NCBI GenBank assembly: GCA_028718265.1
Contig: JAQUMG010000081.1
Location: forward strand, 1 to 8,007
DNA from: Candidatus Omnitrophota bacterium
Lineage (GTDB): Bacteria; Omnitrophota; Koll11; JAHIPI01
DNA: 8,007 nucleotides
Direction of reading: 5' to 3'
Below are positions 1-5,500 of the stretch, piece after piece. The notes under the pieces were generated by a model. The model made no database searches, was not told the DNA's origin, and saw nothing but the letters and a program-made list of their open reading frames with translations. Each line of letters starts with the position of its first letter. The stretch's first letter is position 1. Made by a program: the position numbers and the translations under genes.

Positions 1-876
1 CGGTTCCGCACCCCGCACAACATCGTCGAGGAGATCAAAGGCCTGGTGGGGCAGTTCGGCGCAAAGAAGATCACTTTTCAGGATGATGAGATATTATGCT
101 CCAAAAAAAGATTCATAGAATTATGCGATATGATCCATGATGCCGGGTTGAACATAAAGATGTCGATAAGGACAAGGATAGACAGTGTAGACGAGGAAAT
201 CCTTTTAAAGTGCAAAGATATCGGTTTAAGCCGGATCAGCTTCGGCATCGAAAGCTGGAACGACGATACGCTCAAGAAGATAAATAAGAAATATACGGTC
301 GAGATCATACATAAGAGTTTTAAGGCGATAGAGAAGTCCGGTTTCCCCCGCATATCTTTTACCAATATCTGCGGTTTTCCGTGGGAGGACGCGAGCCATC
401 TGGGAAATAACCTGAAGGAGATCGGCCGCATACCCAAGAATATTCCTTATTTCACCGTGGCCGTGACCCCTGCCCCTTATCCCAAGACAAGGCTTTACGA
501 TATCTATCATAAGCAATACGGCTTTACAGACTGGTGGTTGGATCCTAAAATGAACAGCCAGAAAAAGCCGGACATAACCGAACCATTTTTTAAGAGTTTT
601 GCAGTTGCGTTCAAAGCGTTATACGAAGAGGATATATACTGGAATTATTCGAAAAAAAAGCAAAAAGAAATAATTACATTCAGCTGGAAACTATTTTCGA
701 TGTTTGTCAAAAGGCATTATAGCTGGTATGAGAGTACGGTAATTATTTTCTTATGCAGACTGTCTTATGTTCTTTGGAAAAGATCACCCGTTTTAGAAGA
801 AAGAGTTTTTCGTATGTTAGAATCCGCCTGGATATCTAAATTAAAGGATAGGATTAAGTTTGTTTCTAAGGAATAA
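1..876 (+). CDS. Radical SAM protein, C-terminal part (5' end outside window), probably B12-binding type
   Basis: The reading frame is open from base 1, so the gene starts upstream; the GTG at 46 is only an internal valine codon. The 291 visible residues look like the later part of a radical SAM TIM barrel: a helix plus strand ending in ITFQDDE (about residues 24-30), then SIRTRID, then FGIES at residues 81-85, which resembles the SAM-contacting segment of these enzymes. A GFPWE loop and a TPAPYPKTRLYD segment follow, as in BchE/hopanoid-type B12-binding radical SAM proteins. The CxxxCxxC iron-sulfur motif and any cobalamin domain would lie upstream and cannot be checked. The C-terminus is basic and aromatic with a hydrophobic stretch near residues 245-255. 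The substrate is unknown. pseG begins 12 nt after the stop, so the two are probably co-transcribed. The superfamily call is firm; the B12 subtype is inferred. Confidence 0.85.
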   Translation, partial: RFRTPHNIVEEIKGLVGQFGAKKITFQDDEILCSKKRFIELCDMIHDAGLNIKMSIRTRIDSVDEEILLKCKDIGLSRISFGIESWNDDTLKKINKKYTVEIIHKSFKAIEKSGFPRISFTNICGFPWEDASHLGNNLKEIGRIPKNIPYFTVAVTPAPYPKTRLYDIYHKQYGFTDWWLDPKMNSQKKPDITEPFFKSFAVAFKALYEEDIYWNYSKKKQKEIITFSWKLFSMFVKRHYSWYESTVIIFLCRLSYVLWKRSPVLEERVFRMLESAWISKLKDRIKFVSKE

Positions 877-879
877 GGA
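875..879 (+). promoter_or_regulatory. Ribosome binding site of pseG
   Basis: AAGGA overlaps the stop codon of the radical SAM gene and lies 9 nt before the ATG at 889. It supports that start and suggests translation of pseG is coupled to the upstream gene. Confidence 0.6.
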
Positions 880-888
880 ATAAACTTT

Positions 889-1905
889 ATGAAAATAATT
901 ATTTTGAGCGAAGGCGGCAGTAATATAGGTTTCGGGCACATGGCAAGATGCTCCTCTTTATATGATTGTTTCGAACGGCGGGGGATAAAGCCAAATTTCA
1001 TAATAAACACCGATACCGGTAATGACGAATTGTTAAGAGGCAGGAATTATGAGATCGTTAACTGGCTGAAGGAGAGGAAAGCCATATTTAAGATTATAAA
1101 AGGAGCCGATATCGCGGTCATAGATTCATATTTGGCGGATTTGAGTTTTTACGGCAACCTTTCCAGGATGGTAAAAGTGCCGGTTTATATCGACGATAAC
1201 AAAAGGCTTGATTACCCGGCGGGAATTGTCGTAAATAGCACCGCAGGCGCGGAAGAAATCAGCTATTCCAGGCAGAGGAGTATCGATCTTCTGCTCGGCA
1301 GTAATTATGCTCTTCTGCGCAAAGAATTTTGGAGCGCACCGAAAAAGACGATAAGGAGCAGGACGCGAAGCGTGATGACGACATTCGGCGGCGACGATTT
1401 CAGGGATATGACTCCGCGGGTGCTGAGCCTTCTTAACAGGGAGTATCCGGCGCTGCTTAAGTACGTTATCATCGGCGGCGGATTTAAGGGTTCGAATATA
1501 AAAAAAATAGAAAAGATGATGAATAAAAATACGCGTTTGATATACCGCCCTTCCACAAAACGGATGAAAGAAATTATGTTAATGGCCGATTTAGTTGTCT
1601 CGGCGGGCGGGCAGACATTATACGAATTAGCAAGAATAGGTGTGCCGACAATAGGGATCTGCATCGCGGATAATCAGCGGAGGAATTTAAGAGGGTTGGA
1701 GGAAGCGGGATTCCTGGAATATGCCGGAAAGTGGAATGATGCTAAAATATTAAACCGTCTTCACGGGTGCATTGAAAGATTGAAAGACCATAGGGTCAGG
1801 GTCCGAAAAAGCGCCATCGGCAGGCGGGCTGTTGACGGTAAGGGCAGCAAACGCATATGCGATTTTATTTTAAGGAGAGCACAGGATGCAGCAGGCAGAA
1901 CATAA
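889..1905 (+). CDS. pseG: UDP-2,4-diacetamido-2,4,6-trideoxy-beta-L-altropyranose hydrolase
   Basis: PseG removes UDP from the 2,4-diacetamido-trideoxy-altrose intermediate of pseudaminic acid synthesis and releases the free sugar used by PseI; it acts in the cytoplasm. The 338-residue protein has the usual PseG length and MurG-like GT-B fold signatures. GFGHMARC at residues 14-21 places a histidine at 17, matching the catalytic His described for Campylobacter PseG. YIDDN is at 100-104, the family-typical LLLGSNYALLRKEFW at 134-148, TTFGGDD at 164-170 opens the second Rossmann domain, and SAGGQTLYELARIGVPT at 238-254 is the nucleotide-binding segment. The ATG at 889 has a good ribosome binding site and gives the expected N-terminus. 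The 3' end overlaps the methyltransferase start by 20 nt. Family assignment is strong. A NeuC- or LegG-like epimerase is unlikely given these motifs. Confidence 0.92.
   Translation: MKIIILSEGGSNIGFGHMARCSSLYDCFERRGIKPNFIINTDTGNDELLRGRNYEIVNWLKERKAIFKIIKGADIAVIDSYLADLSFYGNLSRMVKVPVYIDDNKRLDYPAGIVVNSTAGAEEISYSRQRSIDLLLGSNYALLRKEFWSAPKKTIRSRTRSVMTTFGGDDFRDMTPRVLSLLNREYPALLKYVIIGGGFKGSNIKKIEKMMNKNTRLIYRPSTKRMKEIMLMADLVVSAGGQTLYELARIGVPTIGICIADNQRRNLRGLEEAGFLEYAGKWNDAKILNRLHGCIERLKDHRVRVRKSAIGRRAVDGKGSKRICDFILRRAQDAAGRT
1872..1879 (+). promoter_or_regulatory. Strong ribosome binding site of the methyltransferase, inside pseG
   Basis: AAGGAGAG lies 6 nt before the ATG at 1886 and sits within the last codons of pseG. 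It decides the methyltransferase start and means the 20 nt overlap is real. Confidence 0.75.
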
Positions 1906-2689
1906 TAAATCCGGGTTTGCAGAAAAGGCCGTCTCAAGCAGGGGTCTCACCGGCAGAATAGACGCCAATCGCCTGTACGCAAAGAATGACTTTAATCTTT
2001 GGGTTGCCGGATTATTGGATAAGATAGATTTTTTGTCTGTCCTTGATGTCTGCTGCGGGACGGGCAATCAGCTGGTATTGTATGCCGCGCGGCCCAAGGT
2101 TGCCCGTATAGTAGGGCTGGACGTGTCAAAAGACGCGCTGGCCGCGGCCAATGAACGACTGAGTAAGATAAATAGCAGGGCAAGTATTGAGCTAAGAGAA
2201 GGCAGGATGGAAGATATACCCGCGATGCCCGGGCTCAAAAGTGAAAAGTTTGGACTGGCCTCCTGTTTTTACGGGCTTTACTATGCCAAAACTCCCGTGA
2301 AGACCCTTAATGATATTATGGCCCGTGTTTCAGAAGACGGGACGGTCCTTATTGTAGGGCCGTACGGCGGCAATAATGCAAGCCTGTTCAGTTTACTTAA
2401 CAGGCATTTTACTATGCCGGAGCTAATCACCCGCAGCTCAACGACGTTCATGAATAAAGAAGTTTATCCGGCGCTTAAAGCCGGTTGTATAGTCGAAGAG
2501 GAAAGATTCGTAAACCCCATCATATATCCGGACGCAGAAGCCCTGTTAAATTACTGGCGTGCTTCTACGTTCTATTTTGCAGAGCATGAAGACGCGGTAA
2601 GGCGCGATATTGAAGATCATTTTTCAGCGCATAAAGAGTTTATTGTCGAGAAACACGTAAAGGCATATATAGGGAGAAGGAAAAAATGA
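1886..2689 (+). CDS. Class I SAM-dependent methyltransferase
   Basis: The protein has 267 residues and a Methyltransf_11/25-like Rossmann core. Motif I is LDVCCGTGN at residues 53-61. An acidic residue ends the second strand in IVGLD (D79), where the SAM ribose hydroxyls are normally bound. A VLIVGPYGG strand and loop follow after the FGLASCFYGLYYAK segment. The first 50 residues may form a substrate-binding lid. The C-terminal third (from about residue 190) is helical and charged and probably completes the substrate pocket. It lies between pseG and a deacetylase, overlapping both (20 nt and 4 nt), so its target is plausibly a sugar or sugar precursor of the same pathway, giving an O- or N-methyl group. 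This is inference from position; the sequence does not show the substrate. The fold call is strong and the function open. Confidence 0.85.
   Translation: MQQAEHNKSGFAEKAVSSRGLTGRIDANRLYAKNDFNLWVAGLLDKIDFLSVLDVCCGTGNQLVLYAARPKVARIVGLDVSKDALAAANERLSKINSRASIELREGRMEDIPAMPGLKSEKFGLASCFYGLYYAKTPVKTLNDIMARVSEDGTVLIVGPYGGNNASLFSLLNRHFTMPELITRSSTTFMNKEVYPALKAGCIVEEERFVNPIIYPDAEALLNYWRASTFYFAEHEDAVRRDIEDHFSAHKEFIVEKHVKAYIGRRKK
2675..2681 (+). promoter_or_regulatory. Ribosome binding site of the PIG-L deacetylase
   Basis: AGAAGGA, in a purine-rich run at the end of the methyltransferase gene, lies 4 nt before the ATG at 2686. The start and the upstream stop share an ATGA overlap, typical of coupled translation. 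Confidence 0.6.
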
Positions 2690-3366
2690 AAAAACGTATC
2701 CTGATAGTAGCGGCCCACCCTGACGATGAAGCACTTGGATGTGGCGGTACAGTGGCGAGATTGATAAAGGAAGGCCATGAAGCGTTTACCCTCATATTGG
2801 GCGAAGGCATAACATCCCGGGACAGAAGGAGAGATGTTCACAGGAGAGAAGCCGACATCAAGAAGCTCAGGGGAGAGGCCGGAAGAGCCAATAAGATATT
2901 GGGCGTAAAAGAAGTCTATTTTTTTGATTTTCCGGATAACAGATTCGATACGGTTGCGCTTCTGGACATCGTGAAGGCGGTTGAGGAAGTTAAGCGCAGG
3001 ATAAAACCATCTATAATTTTTACGCACTACGAGAAAGACCTTAATGTCGATCACCAGATCGTGTATAAAGCCGTTATAACCGCCGCAAGGCCGGTAAAAG
3101 AAGAGAGCGTAAAAGAGATATATTCTTCAGAGATGCCCTCTTCGACCGAATGGTCGTACCCTCTTGCTTTTTCACCCGACATATTTTTTGATATCTCCGG
3201 GACTATTCATACGAAACTAAACGCCCTTAAGGCCTACGAGACGGAATTAAGGAAGTATCCGCACCCGCGGTCGGCGGAAGGCGTGAAGCTTATGGCGAAG
3301 ACGTGGGGAATGAAAACCGGATTAGGTTACGCCGAAGCGTTTAAGACTGTGAGATCTATAAGATGA
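2686..3366 (+). CDS. PIG-L/LmbE family zinc-dependent N-deacetylase
   Basis: The 226-residue protein matches the usual length of the family, which removes acyl groups from N-acyl amino sugars (PIG-L, MshB, BshB and LPS or antibiotic relatives). The diagnostic motif AAHPDDEALGCGGT occupies residues 9-22 and supplies zinc ligands H11 and D14 and the likely general base D13. The third zinc ligand is H123 in the block HYEKDLNVDHQ (114-124). All expected catalytic residues are present, so the enzyme looks active. There is no signal peptide, so it acts in the cytoplasm, on a nucleotide sugar, a free sugar or a nonulosonic acid. It overlaps the methyltransferase and pseH by 4 nt each. The position suggests it removes an acetyl group from a Pse intermediate or product so that another group can be put on. 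PIG-L is not part of the standard Pse pathway. Its substrate is inference only. Confidence 0.9.
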   Translation: MKKRILIVAAHPDDEALGCGGTVARLIKEGHEAFTLILGEGITSRDRRRDVHRREADIKKLRGEAGRANKILGVKEVYFFDFPDNRFDTVALLDIVKAVEEVKRRIKPSIIFTHYEKDLNVDHQIVYKAVITAARPVKEESVKEIYSSEMPSSTEWSYPLAFSPDIFFDISGTIHTKLNALKAYETELRKYPHPRSAEGVKLMAKTWGMKTGLGYAEAFKTVRSIR

Positions 3367-3911
3367 CGGATATCAGGTTTACCAACATACTTCAGCTCGA
3401 CGACGCCATAAAGGAAAAAGTCAGAGAGTGGCGCAACAGCGGCAGGGTCAGGCATTTTATGCTTACCCAGCATGTTATATCTGCGCACGAACACACAAAA
3501 TGGGTAGACGGACTCAAGCGCGGTGATAATGCCTTATTCTGGGTTGTTTTTGCGGGAGATGACCCGATCGGTGCCGCCTATTTACATAATATTAATAAAG
3601 AGAAAAAGACGTCAGAATGGGGTTTTTATATTGGTAACGATGCCTATACGGGGAAGGGGCTCGGGAAAAACATTCTTTTTAAATTATTAGAAACGTCTTT
3701 CGATGAAATGGGATTCGAAGTCTTATTGACCAAAGCCTTCTCGGATAATATTGCGGCATTAAGCCTTTACCGGAAGTTTGATTTTGCCGAAAAAGGCCGG
3801 GAGGCGCTTGACGGCAAGAGAGATGTTATTTTACTGGAATTCACAAAGGATGACTGGTCAAAAGTCAGGGGGAAACTGTCAAGTGAGCCATATTCTGAAA
3901 ATAGGCAATAA
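3363..3911 (+). CDS. pseH: UDP-4-amino-4,6-dideoxy-N-acetyl-beta-L-altrosamine N-acetyltransferase (GNAT)
   Basis: PseH uses acetyl-CoA to acetylate the 4-amino group of the UDP-linked amino sugar made by PseC, giving the substrate of PseG. At 182 residues it has the normal length. The N-terminal part (REWRNSGRVRHFMLTQHVIS, about residues 20-39) with a following HTKWVDGL is typical of PseH. The GNAT core shows WGFYIG (86-91), the acetyl-CoA pyrophosphate loop GKGLGK (97-102), and N129 plus LYRKFDF (135-141) at the end of the domain. The last motif has Asp where many relatives have Gly. The ATG at 3363 overlaps the deacetylase stop as ATGA and has only a weak ribosome site, so translation is probably coupled. 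Location directly before pseI supports the specific name. A PseH-like enzyme adding another acyl group cannot be excluded. Confidence 0.88.
   Translation: MTDIRFTNILQLDDAIKEKVREWRNSGRVRHFMLTQHVISAHEHTKWVDGLKRGDNALFWVVFAGDDPIGAAYLHNINKEKKTSEWGFYIGNDAYTGKGLGKNILFKLLETSFDEMGFEVLLTKAFSDNIAALSLYRKFDFAEKGREALDGKRDVILLEFTKDDWSKVRGKLSSEPYSENRQ
3867..3872 (+). promoter_or_regulatory. Ribosome binding site that sets the GTG start of pseI
   Basis: AGGGGG within pseH lies 10 nt before GTG 3883. It supports this GTG over upstream in-frame ATG codons at 3778 and 3852, which would add residues that do not belong to the NeuB/PseI family. Confidence 0.55.
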
Positions 3912-4935
3912 AAAAATAGGGGAAAACTGTCCCGCATTCATAATCGCGGAAATATCGGCAAATCACGGCCAGGATTTTAAGCGGGCAGTTTCGATGATAT
4001 GGAAAGCGAAAGAATGCGGCGCGGATGCCGTGAAGTTCCAGACTTATACGCCGGATACAATAACGATAGACGCGGATAATAAATATTTCAAGGTAAAACA
4101 TCCTGAGTGGGGCGGCCAGACTTTATACCAATTATATAAAAAGGCGTACACGCCGTGGGATTGGTTCAAAAGATTGAAGAAAACCGCCGATGATGCGGGG
4201 ATCATATTCTTTTCGACTGCTTTCGACAAAACAGCCGTTGATTTTCTGGAGGAGCTCGGCGTCCCGTGCCATAAAGTGGCGTCGTTCGAGCTGGTGGACC
4301 TGCCGTTGATCGAGTATATGGCAAAAACTAAAAAGCCGCTTATTATGTCTACCGGGATGGGGAGTATTCCGGAAATAAAGGAAGCGGTTAATACTGCCAA
4401 AGAAGCCGGTGCGAAGGACGTGATACTCTTAAAATGCGTGAGTAGTTATCCCGCGAAACCGGAGGAAATGAATTTAAAGACTATCCGGCACATGAAACAG
4501 TTATTTGGCTGCCAGGTCGGGCTTTCCGACCACACATTAGGTATAGGAGTGCCTATTGCCGCTGTTTCCGCGGGAGCAAAGGTGGTAGAAAAACATTTCA
4601 TCTTATCGCGAAAGATGAAGACGCCGGACAACTTCTTCTCTACGGAACCGCAGGAATTAAGAGAATTGGTGGACGGCGTAAGGATGGCGGAAAAGGCCCT
4701 GGGTAAGGTCAGGTATAGCTTGACTGCAGAGCAAAAAAAGAACAAAGTATTCAGACGGTCACTGTTTGCCGTAAAAGATGTAAAAAAGAACGATGTTTTT
4801 ACCGAAGAAAATGTAAGGTCAATAAGGCCGGCGGGCGGATTAAAGCCTAAGTATTTGCATAAAGTGCTGGGGAAAAAGGCCAGGCGTAATATATGCGTCG
4901 GCACCCCGCTGAGACCGGATCTTATTAAGCGTTAG
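3883..4935 (+). CDS. pseI: Pseudaminic acid synthase
   Basis: PseI condenses 2,4-diacetamido-2,4,6-trideoxy-L-altrose with phosphoenolpyruvate to form pseudaminic acid. From the GTG at 3883 the protein has 350 residues, the expected length. The N-terminal NeuB barrel runs to about 270: FIIAEISANHG at 19-29, KFQTYTPD at 51-58, STGMGS from 156, GLSDHTLG at 213-220 and VEKHF at 235-239. H217 and H238 correspond to the metal-binding histidines of NeuB. WGGQTLYQLYKKAYTPWDWF at 76-95 is the PseI-type version of this loop and separates it from NeuB and LegI. A C-terminal SAF (antifreeze-like) domain spans about 290-350, with RRSLFAV and RPAGGLKP. The start lies inside pseH (29 nt overlap). The family is strong; the exact start is likely but unproven. 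Confidence 0.93.
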   Translation: MSHILKIGNKKIGENCPAFIIAEISANHGQDFKRAVSMIWKAKECGADAVKFQTYTPDTITIDADNKYFKVKHPEWGGQTLYQLYKKAYTPWDWFKRLKKTADDAGIIFFSTAFDKTAVDFLEELGVPCHKVASFELVDLPLIEYMAKTKKPLIMSTGMGSIPEIKEAVNTAKEAGAKDVILLKCVSSYPAKPEEMNLKTIRHMKQLFGCQVGLSDHTLGIGVPIAAVSAGAKVVEKHFILSRKMKTPDNFFSTEPQELRELVDGVRMAEKALGKVRYSLTAEQKKNKVFRRSLFAVKDVKKNDVFTEENVRSIRPAGGLKPKYLHKVLGKKARRNICVGTPLRPDLIKR

Positions 4936-4948
4936 CTTTGGACGGGAC

Positions 4949-4955
4949 AGGGAGA
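4949..4955 (+). promoter_or_regulatory. Ribosome binding site that sets the ATG start of the second GNAT gene
   Basis: AGGGAGA lies 6 nt before ATG 4962. An in-frame TTG at 4938 would give a longer protein but lacks a ribosome site, and its extra residues do not look like the family's N-terminus. Confidence 0.65.
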
Positions 4956-4961
4956 AAAGCG

Positions 4962-5498
4962 ATGACACGCAAAGACGTTATGATCGAAGGAGATAGGATC
5001 TATCTACGCAAGGTACGATTATCCGATGCGAATAACAGCTATCTCAGATGGCTGAATGACGAGGAAGTTTCGCGGTTTCTGGAGAGCCGGTTTAAGAAAT
5101 GGACGATGGCCGGCCTGAGGAAATACATCAAAGCTATAACAGGTAACCCTGATAATTTATTTCTCGCTATAATTTTAAAGGAAGGAAACAGGCACATAGG
5201 TAATATTAAACTCGGGCCCATAAATCGGGCGCACAACTCGGCTGAAATAGGGATTATCATCGGAGAAAAAGACTGCTGGGGAAAAGGATTTGCGACCGAA
5301 GCAATAAGATTGGTTTCCGGTTACGCTTTCGGCAGATCAGGTATTCATAAACTTACCGCCGGTGCTTATAGTAATAACGGTGGTTCAATAAAAGCGTTCC
5401 AAAAGGCCGGTTTTTCGACAGAAGGCGTCAGGCGAAAACAGTGCCTGAGCGGCGGCAAATATGTTGACTGCGCGTTGCTCGGAAGAATAAGAAAGTAA
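4962..5498 (+). CDS. GNAT family N-acetyltransferase, RimJ/RimL type
   Basis: The protein has 178 residues from the ATG at 4962. It opens with the classic RimJ/RimL-like segment GDRIYLRKVRLSDANN (10-25) and a following YLRWLNDEEV. A central HIGNIKLGPI strand and AEIGIIIGEKDCWGKGFATEA (94-114 region) give the acetyl-CoA binding loop at W106-A114. SNNGGSIKAFQKAGF closes the fold. Similar GNATs occur in many surface-sugar and flagellin-glycosylation clusters, where they N- or O-acylate an amino sugar or nonulosonic acid. A ribosomal protein acetyltransferase is possible by family but unlikely in this operon. It follows pseI by 26 nt and precedes the next gene by 2 nt. It could be the re-acylating partner of the PIG-L enzyme, or act in the pathway begun by legB. 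Neither role is shown by sequence. Confidence 0.85.
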   Translation: MTRKDVMIEGDRIYLRKVRLSDANNSYLRWLNDEEVSRFLESRFKKWTMAGLRKYIKAITGNPDNLFLAIILKEGNRHIGNIKLGPINRAHNSAEIGIIIGEKDCWGKGFATEAIRLVSGYAFGRSGIHKLTAGAYSNNGGSIKAFQKAGFSTEGVRRKQCLSGGKYVDCALLGRIRK

Positions 5499-5500
5499 AA

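Noticed and set aside
46..48. GTG as start of the radical SAM gene
   Set aside because: The frame is open to base 1 and the residues before it (a typical TPHNIVEEIKGL segment) continue the radical SAM domain, so the gene is cut by the window edge.
2617..3054. 145-codon open frame on the - strand over the deacetylase gene
   Set aside because: It lies wholly opposite well-identified methyltransferase and PIG-L coding sequence, has no recognisable domain, and looks like a mirror of the codon pattern.
3778..3882. N-terminal extension of pseI from ATG 3778 (or ATG 3852)
   Set aside because: The added residues are the pseH coding sequence read in another frame and do not resemble any PseI N-terminus. 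GTG 3883 has a better ribosome site.
4044..4400. 118-codon open frame on the - strand opposite pseI
   Set aside because: Same reason: the + strand is strongly conserved coding sequence, and this one has no motif or ribosome site that I can see.
4446..4904. 152-codon open frame on the - strand opposite pseI
   Set aside because: It is antisense to conserved NeuB and SAF coding sequence and shows no family motif.
4938..4961. TTG start for the second GNAT gene
   Set aside because: No ribosome site precedes it, while ATG 4962 has AGGGAGA at good spacing and gives the usual RimJ/RimL N-terminus.
4936..4961. Possible promoter or terminator in the largest intergenic gap (26 nt)
   Set aside because: It is too short, with no hairpin or T-run and no clear -35/-10 pair. 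It holds only the ribosome site of the next gene.
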